Source: an uncultured Flavobacteriaceae bacterium
GTDB taxonomy: Bacteria > Bacteroidota > Bacteroidia > Flavobacteriales > Flavobacteriaceae
Assembly: GCA_938010765.1 (NCBI GenBank)
Contig: CALLVX010000022.1
Span: 1 to 43,521, forward strand
Length of the DNA stretch: 43,521 nucleotides
Reading direction: 5' to 3'
This document shows positions 16,422 to 25,290 of this stretch, piece by piece (positions within the stretch are counted from its first letter, which is position 1; every line of letters starts with the position of its first letter). The position numbers and the translations under genes are program-made. The notes under the pieces were generated by a model that was given only the letters and a program-made list of their open reading frames with translations, was not told the origin of the DNA and made no database searches.

Positions 16422-17735
16422 ATGGCCAATAGTATTCGAAAGCAACAGGACATTTTAGAAAAATTGAAAATAACGGCATTGAACCCAATGCAGGAAGAAG
16501 CCATTGCTACAATAGAAAAATCGGTGAATACCGTGCTGCTATCACCCACAGGTACTGGCAAGACCTTGGCTTTTCTATTGCCGTTAATTAAAAACCTGGA
16601 TGCGGAATGCAACGAAGTACAGGCGTTGATTTTAGTACCTTCTCGAGAATTGGCCATACAAATAGAACAGGTAGTTCGCGCAATTGGTTCAGGCTTTAAG
16701 GTAAATGCGGTATATGGTGGTAGACCTATTTCTAAAGATAAAATAGAGCTAAAACATACTCCGGCTATTTTAGTGGGAACACCAGGCAGAATTATGGATC
16801 ACTTTTATGGTGAACGTTTTTCCAAAAATAGCATTAGAACGCTGGTATTAGATGAGTTCGATAAGTCCTTAGAAACTGGTTTTGAGAATGAAATGAGTGA
16901 AATCATTCAGCAATTACCACATCTTGGCAAACGTATTTTGACTTCGGCGACCCAAGGCGTTAAAGTCCCTAATTTTGTTGGATTGGAAACCCCTATAGTT
17001 CTTAAATATCTAAAGGATAAAACATTATCAAAACTAACAATCAAAACCGTAGTATCTACGGATAAAAACAAGTTACAAACCCTTGTTGATTTGTTGCTTC
17101 ACATTGGCAATCAACCAGGAATCATTTTTTGCAATTTCAGGGATAGTATTGAACAAGTGAGTGGGTATTTAATAAAAAACCACATAAACTATACTTGTTT
17201 TTCTGGCGGTATGGAGCAACGAGAGCGCGAACGTTCGTTAATTAAGTTTAGAAACGGTACCTGTCAAGTACTCATCGCTACAGATTTAGCGGCTAGGGGA
17301 ATTGACATTCCTGAAATGAAATACATTATTCATTATGAGCTTCCCAGAGCCTTGGAAGAGTTTACGCATAGAAATGGTAGAACCGCAAGGGTCAATGAAA
17401 AGGGAACCGCGTATGTATTGCAATGGGAAAAAGAGCGTTTACCCGAGTTTATTAAAAAGGAGGCACCAATCGATATTTCAAAAAAAGCGCCCCATAAACC
17501 GCAGTTTTGGGAAACCCTATTCATTTCGGGAGGTAGAAAGGATAAAATTTCAAAAGGTGATATCGCCGGCTTGTTTTTTAAACAAGGTGCCATCAATAAA
17601 GACGAGCTAGGTGTCATTGAGCTAAAACACGATTGTGCATTTGTTGCCGTTCCACTATCAATAGCAACTGAATTAGTAGCTAAATTAAATAACACTCGAT
17701 TGAAAAAGAAAAAGGTCAGGGTTACAGTGTTATAA
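16422..17735 (+). CDS. DEAD-box-like RNA helicase with DEFD motif and DbpA-type RNA-binding C-terminus
   Basis: 437 residues. Motifs: Q motif (NPMQ), Walker A SPTGTGKT at 41-48, PSRELA, TPGR at 120-123, motif II DEFD at 144-147 in place of DEAD, SAT at 175-177, TDLAARGID and HRNGRTARV. The last ~75 residues (TLFISGGRKDKISKGDIAGL, CAFVAVP, KKKKVRVTVL) match the DbpA RNA-binding domain, a noncanonical RRM. In Escherichia coli DbpA this domain docks on 23S rRNA hairpin 92, so a role in large-subunit assembly is a fair guess. The DEFD change keeps both acidic residues for Mg-ATP and so should keep activity. It lies 5 bases after the first helicase and is the last gene of the operon. Confidence 0.9.
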   Translation: MANSIRKQQDILEKLKITALNPMQEEAIATIEKSVNTVLLSPTGTGKTLAFLLPLIKNLDAECNEVQALILVPSRELAIQIEQVVRAIGSGFKVNAVYGGRPISKDKIELKHTPAILVGTPGRIMDHFYGERFSKNSIRTLVLDEFDKSLETGFENEMSEIIQQLPHLGKRILTSATQGVKVPNFVGLETPIVLKYLKDKTLSKLTIKTVVSTDKNKLQTLVDLLLHIGNQPGIIFCNFRDSIEQVSGYLIKNHINYTCFSGGMEQRERERSLIKFRNGTCQVLIATDLAARGIDIPEMKYIIHYELPRALEEFTHRNGRTARVNEKGTAYVLQWEKERLPEFIKKEAPIDISKKAPHKPQFWETLFISGGRKDKISKGDIAGLFFKQGAINKDELGVIELKHDCAFVAVPLSIATELVAKLNNTRLKKKKVRVTVL

Positions 17736-17788
17736 GAGTACTCCTTCCATATCAATTTATACCAAATCCTTCTAACTGAAATTTTCAC

Positions 17789-17825
17789 CACAGCATTTTT
17801 TTGTAAAAAATAGAGCGATGCTGTG
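17789..17825. repeat. Inverted repeat after the helicase operon
   Basis: CACAGCAT (17789-17796) and ATGCTGTG (17818-17825) form an 8-bp perfect stem with a 21-base AT-rich loop, 53 bases after the helicase stop. There is no T-tract on the plus strand after the stem. It may be a degenerate terminator or a protein-binding site. The rest of 17736-17923 shows no gene. Confidence 0.4.
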
Positions 17826-17923
17826 ATAAATAAGAAAAAGAACCTATTAATAAACTAATGAGTTCTAATTGAAAATTCATTTTAAACTTTGAAAATTGGG
17901 GTCGTAAACTAAAAACCAGTATC

Positions 17924-18130
17924 ATGAAAAAAATACTTCTAGTAGTTATTTTTACCAGCTTTTTAATGGGTTGCAGTATGAATCCTAGCAAAGAAGCTAG
18001 AATTCAGAAGCTAGAAGCCGAAATTTCAATGGTGACTGATAAAGTAAAAAAAATTGAAAATAGCGTACAGATTCTTAAAGCTGAAAATGAGGAACTTACA
18101 ACAAGAATCAATGTTCTTGAATTACGGTAA
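17924..18130 (+). CDS. Small coiled-coil lipoprotein
   Basis: 68 residues. The signal peptide has lipobox LMGC (Cys17). The mature ~50 residues form one long heptad-pattern coiled coil (ARIQKLEAEISMVTDKVKKI, then ENEELTTRINVLELR), with Leu, Ile and Val at a/d positions. Size and architecture recall Lpp-like murein lipoproteins, but there is no C-terminal Lys for peptidoglycan attachment (it ends ELR) and no sequence identity that I can claim. It probably sits as a trimer or dimer on the outer membrane. The next gene has its own promoter. Confidence 0.75.
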   Translation: MKKILLVVIFTSFLMGCSMNPSKEARIQKLEAEISMVTDKVKKIENSVQILKAENEELTTRINVLELR

Positions 18131-18135
18131 AATAG

Positions 18136-18163
18136 TTTAATGATTCTTTAGACTTTATATTTG
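18136..18163 (+). promoter_or_regulatory. Bacteroidota-type promoter of the SDR-like gene
   Basis: TATATTTG at 18156-18163 is a perfect TAnnTTTG -7 element. TTTA at 18136-18139 may be the -33 element, although the spacing is short. The -7 overlaps an in-frame TTG at 18161, which therefore cannot be the start. The ATG at 18182 is about 19 bases downstream. Confidence 0.55.
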
Positions 18164-18181
18164 CATAACTTTTACGAACAT

Positions 18182-19738
18182 ATGCATAAAGAAGACAAAG
18201 AACCTGGCATAAGTGATCAAATTTCATCCGAGGAAATAGATAAATGCATTTTCGTACTACAGCAATTAGTTGCAGATACCAATCAGATATTTGATATCCC
18301 AAAAGAGAAAAGAACCGCTTTGATAAAAGCCGCTGGAATGCTTTCCAGACCAAGTCGAGAAGAGTTTGGTCGTAGGAAAAAAGATGGAAAGAAAGCGGCC
18401 AAACGCAAAATGGCAGCTAGGGATAGAGTAGCGCGTAAAGAAACGGGAATCCGTAACGCCCGGGAAGCCGATGTATTTATAGCACCTAAGCTATTGAGTA
18501 ATTCGGCTTTAACCAATAAGGCAGCCTTAGAATTAGAATCTTCCAGAAATTGCTATGTGTGCAAAACAGTATTTACAAAGCTGCATCATTTCTATGATAC
18601 CATGTGTACTGATTGTGGTGATTTTAACTACATAAAACGTTTCCAGAATGCGAATGTAAAAGGGCAAGTTGCTATTATAACAGGTTCTCGGTTAAAAATA
18701 GGCTATCATATTACGTTGATGTTGCTGCGTGGTGGAGCAACGGTAATTGCCACAACTCGTTTTCCAGTAGATTCGGCATTGCGTTATTCAAAAGAAGCCG
18801 ATTTTACGGAGTGGGGGCATCGTTTAAAAATTCATGGACTTGATTTACGTCATATTCCAAGTGTAGAGATTTTTTGCAATTATATAGAACAAAAATATGA
18901 ACGGTTAGATATCTTGATCAATAATGCTGCTCAGACTGTGAGACGCCCGGCTGGATTTTATACACATTTAATGGAAAACGAAGAAAAACCGCCAACATCC
19001 TTGCCAAAATATGCACTTGATTTATTAGTAGATCATATAAATTGTTTAGACGAGTTAAAGGTATTGACATCGAGAACATCTTCTACTGAAAATATGCCTG
19101 TTACGTGGCACGGACCTGAACCTGGTATTGGTTTAAGGGCTTCAGCAAAATTGTCTCAAATTCCATATAGTTTTGATACTACACTGGTTGCAAAAGAAGT
19201 GTTCCCAGAAGGAGAATTAGATGCAGATTTACAACAAGTAGATTTAAGAAAAACAAACAGTTGGCGCCTAAAGCTTGGTGAGATTGAAACAACCGAAATG
19301 ATAGAAGTACAACTGGTGAATGCTGTGGCGCCTTTTGTGTTGTGCAATCGTCTTTCGGAAATTATGAAGAAAAGTAATACAGGCAAAAAACATATCATTA
19401 ATGTCTCTGCAATGGAAGGGAAGTTTCATCGCTTTTTTAAAGAAAGTCGTCATCCACATACCAATATGGCAAAAGCTGCTTTAAATATGTTAACACATAC
19501 CTCGGCGCTGGCGTTAGCAAAAGAGGGCATTTATATGAATGCGGTGGACACCGGATGGGTTACTGACGAGGACCCTATAGAATTGGCAAAGAAAAAAGAG
19601 GAGTTACATGATTTTCAACCCCCTTTAGATATTGTTGATGGTGCCGCACGTGTTATGGATCCCTTATTTGATGGTATCAATACAGGGAAACATTGGTGTG
19701 GTAAATTTCTAAAGGATTATAAACCTATTAGTTGGTAA
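18182..19738 (+). CDS. SDR-fold oxidoreductase-like protein with N-terminal helical region and Cys4 zinc-ribbon motif
   Basis: 518 residues. The N-terminal ~115 are helical and very basic ([20 protein letters not shown]). Residues 124-145 carry CYVC...CTDC, two CxxC pairs about 14 residues apart, a likely zinc site. From about 160 comes a Rossmann SDR domain: [16 protein letters not shown], in which the glycine-rich loop is GSRLKIG and not GxxxGxG; NNAAQ at 247-251; and NVSAMEGKF with the catalytic-position Ser409. The active-site YxxxK is HTNMAK, with Lys431 kept but Thr427 where Tyr should be. There is a long insertion around 265-370. It may bind NAD(P) without normal reductase chemistry, or bind nucleic acid through the basic tail and zinc site. 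It is cytoplasmic and monocistronic. Confidence 0.8.
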   Translation: MHKEDKEPGISDQISSEEIDKCIFVLQQLVADTNQIFDIPKEKRTALIKAAGMLSRPSREEFGRRKKDGKKAAKRKMAARDRVARKETGIRNAREADVFIAPKLLSNSALTNKAALELESSRNCYVCKTVFTKLHHFYDTMCTDCGDFNYIKRFQNANVKGQVAIITGSRLKIGYHITLMLLRGGATVIATTRFPVDSALRYSKEADFTEWGHRLKIHGLDLRHIPSVEIFCNYIEQKYERLDILINNAAQTVRRPAGFYTHLMENEEKPPTSLPKYALDLLVDHINCLDELKVLTSRTSSTENMPVTWHGPEPGIGLRASAKLSQIPYSFDTTLVAKEVFPEGELDADLQQVDLRKTNSWRLKLGEIETTEMIEVQLVNAVAPFVLCNRLSEIMKKSNTGKKHIINVSAMEGKFHRFFKESRHPHTNMAKAALNMLTHTSALALAKEGIYMNAVDTGWVTDEDPIELAKKKEELHDFQPPLDIVDGAARVMDPLFDGINTGKHWCGKFLKDYKPISW

Positions 19739-19799
19739 TAGAATATGCGCAACCAACAGGCTGCCGACCAGATTATTATGGTAAGGGTTTTGGCAATTA

Positions 19800-20540
19800 T
19801 TACTTCTTCACCCTAATTGGTTTTAATCTAATAAAACCAAGTGAATCCAATAGCCTTATAATCAAATAGGTCATATCGATCTCATACCATTTCACGCCAA
19901 AATTAGGGCTACTTGCATGTTTATGATGATTATTATGATAGCCTTCTCCCATCATTAAAAAGTCAAAACGGAAGAGATTCTTACTGGTGTTTTTCATTTT
20001 ATAATTAGCATAACCATAAATATGCCCAAACCAGTTAATGATAACCCCATGAATAGGTGCCATTAAAAAAGTTATTGGCAATAATAACCATTGCCACCAG
20101 GCAGTCACAAAATAAATGAAGAATAGAATATACAGCGTAATCCAAAGCAATCTAGAAAAACGGGAACCCGCGAATTTATCAAACCCTTTCCATTGCGGTA
20201 CGTTTTTGGTAAAGCGCTTATCCACTACAATACGCTGTTTATTGATATCTTGATAAATGGTTTTGGTTTTCCACATCATCGCAAATAAATTTGCATCGTA
20301 AGAAGGGGAGTGCGGATCACTTTCAGTATCCGTATAGGCATGGTGCATACGATGCATAACCCCATAACCATAAGCACTTAAGTAACTAGAACCTTGAAAG
20401 ATCCAGGTTAAAACAAAGGTAATACGCTCAACGGTATTCGACATTGTAAATACCTGATGTGCCGCATAACGGTGTAAAAAGAAAGACTGAAAAAATAAAC
20501 CTCCATACCAAAGCACTAAAACGAAGATAACAACGATCAT
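19800..20540 (-). CDS. Acyl-CoA/acyl-lipid desaturase (membrane fatty-acid desaturase)
   Basis: 246 residues from ATG 20540 (an in-frame TTG at 20591 would add 17). The three His boxes of the stearoyl-CoA desaturase type are present: HRYAAH at 23-28, HRMHH at 63-67 and GEGYHNNHH at 199-206, plus an extra metal-ligand His173 (WFGH). Four hydrophobic segments lie around them. The enzyme puts a double bond, usually delta-9, into fatty acyl chains using O2 and a di-iron centre, which helps membranes stay fluid in the cold. It directly follows a Crp/Fnr-family regulator gene on the same strand, so it is probably cotranscribed and perhaps controlled by it. That fits the cold theme of the nearby helicase and Csp genes. 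Confidence 0.92.
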   Translation of the reverse strand: MIVVIFVLVLWYGGLFFQSFFLHRYAAHQVFTMSNTVERITFVLTWIFQGSSYLSAYGYGVMHRMHHAYTDTESDPHSPSYDANLFAMMWKTKTIYQDINKQRIVVDKRFTKNVPQWKGFDKFAGSRFSRLLWITLYILFFIYFVTAWWQWLLLPITFLMAPIHGVIINWFGHIYGYANYKMKNTSKNLFRFDFLMMGEGYHNNHHKHASSPNFGVKWYEIDMTYLIIRLLDSLGFIRLKPIRVKK

Positions 20541-20607
20541 TCTTTTTTTTACAAAGGTAATTTGACGTAGTGAGCGAAACAATGAACCCAAATCAATAAA
20601 ATGCTCG

Positions 20608-21177
20608 TTACAAACGCTTTCTTATTCTACTTAAGGCCTGGGCGGTGACACCGATATAAGAACTTATGTATTTCAAGGGAATCACCTTTAAAAGCTCTGG
20701 ACGTTCTTTAAATAATTTTATATAACGTTCTTCTGCGGTCAGATTCAGCAAGTCTTGCTCTCGTTTAGATTTTAGCAAAAAGAGACGTTCTGCGGTTAAT
20801 CTGCCAATAAGATTTCCGATTTGGGTGTTTGTATACACTGCTTGTAAATCCATATAGGTTATCGTTAAAACACTAATTTCCGTAAGGGCCTGCAATTGGT
20901 AGGCAGAAGGTTTTTGTGTCAAAAAAGAATCATAGGCACTCACAAACTGATCTTTAAAGCTAAAACCAAAGGTGATTTCTTTTTCGGGATCCTCTTTGGG
21001 AATAAACAGGCGTACAACCCCAGATTCAATAAAGGAAATGTGATTCTCAATCTCATTAAGCCGTAAGAAAATGGTCTTCTTTGGAATAATACGACGCTGT
21101 AATTTTGAAGTAAAAAAAGCCCAGTCAGCATCGGCTATCGTGGCTATGTGATTCAAATACGCTTTTATTTGTTCCAA
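20608..21177 (-). CDS. Crp/Fnr-family transcriptional regulator
   Basis: 189 residues: an N-terminal cyclic-nucleotide-binding-like beta barrel (about 20-115; FLRLNEIENHISFIESGVVR, VSAYDSFLTQKPSAYQLQAL), a dimer helix at about 118-150 and a C-terminal helix-turn-helix (IPLKYISSYIGVTAQALSRI). The barrel lacks the classic phosphate-binding cassette GE-x8-RSAxV and the Fnr cysteines, so the ligand is unknown; this is common in Bacteroidota. The start is TTG at 21177, matching the usual MEQIK-type beginning. The desaturase gene lies downstream on the same strand and a broken adenylate cyclase gene upstream. Confidence 0.88.
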   Translation of the reverse strand: MEQIKAYLNHIATIADADWAFFTSKLQRRIIPKKTIFLRLNEIENHISFIESGVVRLFIPKEDPEKEITFGFSFKDQFVSAYDSFLTQKPSAYQLQALTEISVLTITYMDLQAVYTNTQIGNLIGRLTAERLFLLKSKREQDLLNLTAEERYIKLFKERPELLKVIPLKYISSYIGVTAQALSRIRKRL

Positions 21178-21289
21178 AATTTTTCGGCTAGTGCGTGAGC
21201 ATGCAAAGGTACTTATTCATAAAATTATATGAATGAATTTATGAGTAGATATCGCACTTGACTTTCTTTAAATTTTTCTTCTTAAAAAG

Positions 21290-21643
21290 TCATGTTTGAA
21301 AAATGGTAAAGACATTCAACTCTTTCTTTTTCCCCTTTAAAAGCAAATTACCGATAGATTTTGTGGAATAGCTTGGGGTTACTTCCAGATTTTCCTTTAA
21401 TTCTTCAGATAGTAAAATAGCCACATTATGTTTATTGCATTCCCCCTGTATTCTTGCGGAAGTATTGATAACGTCGCCATGAAAGGCCAATTCCTTTTTT
21501 ACAACACCAACTTCGGCGACCATTAACTTTCCTCCATGGAGTCCCGCCTTGAATTCGGGAACCAAACTGTATTTATTCATGTAATAAGAATTTCGAGACT
21601 TCAAAATAGCTTGGAATGCAAAGAACAAGGCCACGCAATTGTT
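21290..21643 (-). pseudogene. C-terminal half of a class III adenylate/guanylate cyclase
   Basis: The frame from about 21643 down to 21290 reads NNNCVALFFAFQAILKSRNS, then VPEFKAGLHGGKL, VGVVKKELAFHGDVINTSAR, ending KKELNVFTIFQT. This matches the last ~115 residues of a class III cyclase catalytic domain (F-x-x-G-x-H-x-G, then V-x-N-x-x-A-R). The metal-binding first half and any membrane sensor are absent, and an in-frame TAA stands just upstream of LFVNNN. A GTG at 21634 could start a 114-residue product, but it could not be an active cyclase. It lies just upstream of the Crp/Fnr gene, which may hint at a former cyclic-nucleotide link. Bases 21644-21798 hold nothing I recognise. Confidence 0.65.
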
Positions 21644-21798
21644 ATTGACAAAAAGTTACTCTCGGCCAACAGAAAATTTGTTTTGGTTACGGGTAATGGC
21701 CAATTTTATGGAATTCATTACGGACAAACACCTTAAGATTGCCTACTGTCAATCGCCAACATCACTGCAATAGTGGTCAGCACTAACTCATTGTTCAA

Positions 21799-22431
21799 CT
21801 ACCATGTATAATCATCGGGCACTACAAATTCAAGCTTTGATTTCGCAGGATTAAGAATACCTTTTATAGTAGAAACAGTCACCTTATTAATGATTAGGAG
21901 AAATTCTAATCCAGAGTTTGATACCATGAGGTTCATTAATTTTGCTCCAATTTTCTTTTTTTTTGGAAGAATAAAAATTTGCGGTTTCTCACCCATATTT
22001 GTGTCAAAATACCATCCTATAGTTTCTCCATGAATCATATCCGCGATACTACCAGATATAGTATTTTGTACTCCATCGATCAGTCCGGAAACGGTCAAAT
22101 CTTTAATGATGCTTAATAATTCTTTGCTTCCCGCCAAGAGCGATACGAATTTCGGTTTATACAGGCGAGAAACAGCACCGATTAACTCTTCATTTTCATC
22201 GGTTATATCAAATGACCAGTTTGAATACTTGCCATTATTTGACTTTTCTGTTTGCGTTATCCGATATAACTGGTTTCCATTTGTTGAAAACACATCAAAA
22301 CCGAATTTCCTTGTAATTTTCCCAGTTTGATGAATAACACATATATCATTTCCATCGCCATCAGTACACAAATACTTGTTTCTTGAGGTAATAAGTTTAA
22401 GTAGCCCCTTTCGTTTGACTATGTATTTCAT
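21799..22431 (-). CDS. Hypothetical protein, possibly LURP-one/tubby-like fold
   Basis: 210 residues without signal peptide or clear membrane helices. The first half is beta-rich (KYLCTDGDGNDICVIHQTGK, FDVFSTNGNQLYRITQ, WSFDITDENEELIGAVSRLY), with the rhythm of tubby-like C-terminal or scramblase-like domains, in which a strand pair carries a G-N-x-L-Y-x-I motif. The second half is amphipathic (ADMIHGETIGWYFDTNM, KLMNLMVSNSGLEFLLIINK). The fold call is by feel and weak; no catalytic motif is visible. It starts at ATG 22431 and stands alone between the broken cyclase gene and a gene-poor stretch. Confidence 0.55.
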   Translation of the reverse strand: MKYIVKRKGLLKLITSRNKYLCTDGDGNDICVIHQTGKITRKFGFDVFSTNGNQLYRITQTEKSNNGKYSNWSFDITDENEELIGAVSRLYKPKFVSLLAGSKELLSIIKDLTVSGLIDGVQNTISGSIADMIHGETIGWYFDTNMGEKPQIFILPKKKKIGAKLMNLMVSNSGLEFLLIINKVTVSTIKGILNPAKSKLEFVVPDDYTW

Positions 22432-22781
22432 GAAAAATCAATTATAAAGCACCACATGGTTACAAATTAAACACGTATTAGGCTTCAAGGAATCTTATGG
22501 TTGTGAATGTATTCTAGTGATATGAATATACAAATAAACCTATACAACAAGATCACCCAGTTTTACAAAATGCGCTTATGCCAAAAAGGAAATATGAAAA
22601 AGATTGGATACAGTCATATCCCTATCGGCAGAACGTTTAAGGAACATGCCGCAGAAAAATAGCAAAAACTTCCTTAGGTTAGATTTAAGATTATAATGGG
22701 GATGCCTAGAACTGATTTTTGGAATAAGATTCGAATTACCCACAAGTCATCAGTTACATATTTTATAGTAGTTGGCATTTT
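22432..22781. other. Gene-poor interval with only a doubtful 46-codon reading frame
   Basis: Nothing firm is seen here. One plus-strand frame, ATG 22522 to TAG 22660-22662, would give a 46-residue basic peptide (MNIQINLYNKITQFYKMRLC...IGRTFKEHAAEK). It has no recognisable family, signal or partner. A longer plus-strand frame starting at 22696 runs into the antisense of the EamA gene and is a shadow. Confidence 0.3.
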
Positions 22782-23681
22782 CTATGCATACAAAATCAAA
22801 AATACACCGCCCATAATTCCGGCTAAGGGTATTAGTTTTTTTCGTTTGTTCTGTTCTTTAAAAAGAACCCCACCGATTACCACCGCAATGAGGATCTGGC
22901 TGCGCTTTATAGCTGAAAGTAACATGATCAAGGCATCGGGGTCTTGCAACGCTTTGAAATAAAAATAATCTGCTATTTGTAATAAAACACCGACCAACGG
23001 TATGGACCAGCGCCATTTAAATGCGCTTCTTTTTTCCGACTTGGGAAACCATAGGACCGTTAAAATAATTAATAGGATAAGCATGGTGTAAAAACAAAAC
23101 CAAAATTGTAGGGTTTGCGGGTTTAAGGTTAAACTCTGAATTAGAAATTTGTCATACAAGCCACTGGATGCGCCTAAAAAGGTAGCTCCGATAATGGCAA
23201 ATATCCATTTGTTTTTTCTAAAATGAATGCCTTCCTTTTTACCAATTCTAGAATATAACATTATAGAAAAAATGATTAGAAAAAAACCGATCCATTGCCA
23301 AAAACTTGGTTTTTCTTGATAGATCGTAATTGCCCCAATAAATGTAAAAAAAGGACCGGCCGATCGTATCGGAGTAACAATAGTAATTGGTAAATGCTTT
23401 AAAGCCTGATATGCCAATACCCATGAAGAGGCCATTATAGCCGACTTTATTACAATAAAACCATGTGTTTTCCATGGGATATCGGTAATGTAAAATTGTA
23501 TTTTAATCATATACTCTTGATAAAATACGGAACCCAAATAGAAGGGTAGCAGCAATAAGAAACCAGAAGTAATAGTGCCTAAGAGTACAGGGAAAACTTC
23601 ATTTCCTTGTACCGCGTGCTTTTTGCATAAGTTGTGCAAGCCTAAAAACAAGGCAGCTAAAAGACCAAGATACATCCACAT
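22782..23681 (-). CDS. EamA/DMT-family transporter
   Basis: 299 residues with ten evenly spaced hydrophobic helices in two EamA repeats, about 1-140 and 158-299. This is the drug/metabolite transporter superfamily layout. Typical elements are the repeat ends ALKHLPITIVTPIRSAGPFF, with IYQEKPSFWQWIGFFLII after it, and in the second half ALQDPDALIMLLSAIKRSQI with LFKEQNKRKKLIPLAGIMGG after it (the E-K/Q-x-x basic turn before the last helix). The substrate cannot be predicted; relatives export amino acids, purines or other metabolites. It starts at ATG 23681 and is monocistronic, with no linked gene that explains it. Confidence 0.85.
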   Translation of the reverse strand: MWMYLGLLAALFLGLHNLCKKHAVQGNEVFPVLLGTITSGFLLLLPFYLGSVFYQEYMIKIQFYITDIPWKTHGFIVIKSAIMASSWVLAYQALKHLPITIVTPIRSAGPFFTFIGAITIYQEKPSFWQWIGFFLIIFSIMLYSRIGKKEGIHFRKNKWIFAIIGATFLGASSGLYDKFLIQSLTLNPQTLQFWFCFYTMLILLIILTVLWFPKSEKRSAFKWRWSIPLVGVLLQIADYFYFKALQDPDALIMLLSAIKRSQILIAVVIGGVLFKEQNKRKKLIPLAGIMGGVFLILYA

Positions 23682-23794
23682 AGTGGTTGCGAAGATATTC
23701 GATTTATAAGGTTCGGCTACAAGTTTATCGCTGCAATAGTGTTAGAAAAATACTTTTGTCTTAATATGCTAAAATAAAAATGAATCTACTAAAT

Positions 23795-24156
23795 TTAATA
23801 CCTATCTATTGCCTTATTTTTAAATCGATGAAGTGTTTTTACAAACCCGATTATATCTAATTCATACTGTTTTAACGCTTCCTTTTCTGCTCCTTGATAT
23901 ACAGTAAATGTGATAGATTGGCCTCTGTGTATAGTCACTTTTTCGAGTGGCCCCTCAAATAATAGTGCCCAGCGTTCTCATAAAATATAAATTTAACCGG
24001 ACATCTTCCTGATCCAACTTCTTTAAGCTGGGTTACTTTTTGTACTGTTTTACATCCAGTTACTATAAATACTGTCAAAAGAGGTATAGTGTTCTTTTCA
24101 TCGTGTACAGTTGTGGTTTCTATTTTTAGGACTAGCTTTTTCTTCTTGCGTGACAA
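23795..24156 (-). pseudogene. Small lipoprotein-like gene with a frameshift
   Basis: The minus-strand frame from 24156 gives 73 residues with a hydrophobic run and TGC (LLTVFIVTGC), then VTQLKEVGSGRCPVKFIFYE and RGHSKK, then a stop just after a run of five As (opposite 23938-23942). One added A in that run continues the protein smoothly as KVTIHRGQSITFTVYQG, then KEALKQYELDIIGFVKTLHR, to a TAA at 23795-23797. The restored product is about 118 residues. Its family is unknown to me. The loss of one base in a homopolymer is the simplest explanation, either a real mutation or a sequence error. Confidence 0.45.
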
Positions 24157-24526
24157 ATTTTGTTTTGAGGTACTAACCTTTTTACGGGGAATTCTTAATT
24201 TATGTTAAAGTTATAGCCTGCATTTGGGGGAGTTTTACTAATATATATATACTATAAAATAGCACCACAATAGGATTAACAAAAATGGCATTCTTATCCG
24301 CGGTTTTAGGAGAAAGAACCACAACTTCTTTGAGGAATGCCATAGCTGGACTAGCGTTGGTAATTTCACAAGAATACCATACCCATACTAAATGGCGTTT
24401 GGCATACTTATGTTGATGCAACTTGTGATGATAATTGCATGTTCGATGCCGTTTGCTAGTGTTTGCGTTAGTTGGTGGCCTCTTAAACATACTATTCAAA
24501 GCAAATTGAAATATAAAATTAATATA
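24157..24526. other. AT-rich interval upstream of the dioxygenase-like gene, with an inverted repeat
   Basis: No gene is supported. Perfect 9-base inverted arms, ATGGCATTC at 24285-24293 and GAATGCCAT at 24335-24343, lie 41 bases apart. A 43-codon plus-strand frame begins at the first arm (MAFLSAVLGERTTTSLRNAI) and a minus-strand frame crosses the same stretch; neither resembles a known family. An alternating TA tract lies at about 24240-24251. The promoter of the gene at 24527 is presumably near the right end. Confidence 0.35.
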
Positions 24527-25207
24527 ATGGATAGAAAAAAGTTTTTAAAAAAGGGAATGGCAAGTATGGCTGCTATTGTTGCAGTTCCAACAATTTTAAC
24601 ATCATGCGATAATGATGATAACAATAATGACAACAATCCAATCGCATGTACTATTTCACCAGCGGAAACAGCAGGCCCTTTTCCTATTAAAACACCAGCA
24701 GATTTAGTGCGTGAAAATATTTTAGGTAATAAAACTGGGATTCCATTATTGATAGAATTTACAATTCAAAATACAAATAATAATTGTGCCGCATTGGAAG
24801 GCGCTTTTGTTGACATTTGGCAATGCGATGCCAAGGGCAATTATTCTGAATATTCAGGGCAGCTGGATGGTGATTTTACAAGTGAAAATTTTCTTAGAGG
24901 TAGACAAACTACCGATACCAATGGGAAGGCCTCATTTATAAGCATTTACCCCGGTTGGTATCCTGGGCGCACACCCCACCTCCACGTAGAGGTAAAAAGC
25001 GGCTCGGGTGCATCATTATTAATTACGCAAGTTTCGTTTCCCGATGATGTTTCTAATACAGTATATACAAGTCCCCAATACAATGGGGCGCCCGATACAA
25101 CGAATGCTGACGATGATTTTGTTGATACGGCAAACTTGGCTGATTCAGTTTCAGGGAATACTATCGATGGCTATACCCTAAAAAAGATAATAACGGTTGC
25201 AGGATAG
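24527..25207 (+). CDS. Intradiol ring-cleavage dioxygenase-like lipoprotein
   Basis: 226 residues. The N-terminus is MDRKKFLKKG plus a hydrophobic run and a lipobox ending at Cys27 (ILTSC), then an Asn/Asp-rich linker (DNDDNNNDNN). The body has the intradiol dioxygenase pattern: SPAETAGPFP at 44-53; VDIWQCDAKGNYSEY at 95-109 with the first Fe-ligand Tyr (106 or 109); FLRGRQTTDTNGKASF; YPGWYPGR with Tyr145; and HLHV with His151 and His153. All four Fe(III) ligands can be placed. Known family enzymes cleave catechols, but secreted ones with this short form are of uncertain substrate. Reading is open back to 24392, yet the lipoprotein signal fixes the start at ATG 24527. The repeat copy at 25291 follows. 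Confidence 0.87.
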   Translation: MDRKKFLKKGMASMAAIVAVPTILTSCDNDDNNNDNNPIACTISPAETAGPFPIKTPADLVRENILGNKTGIPLLIEFTIQNTNNNCAALEGAFVDIWQCDAKGNYSEYSGQLDGDFTSENFLRGRQTTDTNGKASFISIYPGWYPGRTPHLHVEVKSGSGASLLITQVSFPDDVSNTVYTSPQYNGAPDTTNADDDFVDTANLADSVSGNTIDGYTLKKIITVAG

Positions 25208-25290
25208 AATCATCCACTAAATAATCAGAAATTTGATTAGTGGATTCGTACATTCCAAAACGATTAAATAGAACAAAAGTATAGGGCGAA

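Noticed and set aside
22522..22662. 46-codon plus-strand reading frame in a gene-poor stretch
   Set aside because: It has no family resemblance, signal or neighbour support; a frame of this length is expected by chance in this composition. Mentioned only in the interval entry.
24200..24499. 99-codon minus-strand frame with His/Lys-rich start
   Set aside because: It overlaps the leader of the dioxygenase-like gene, shows no known motif, and its composition is not protein-like in the first third.
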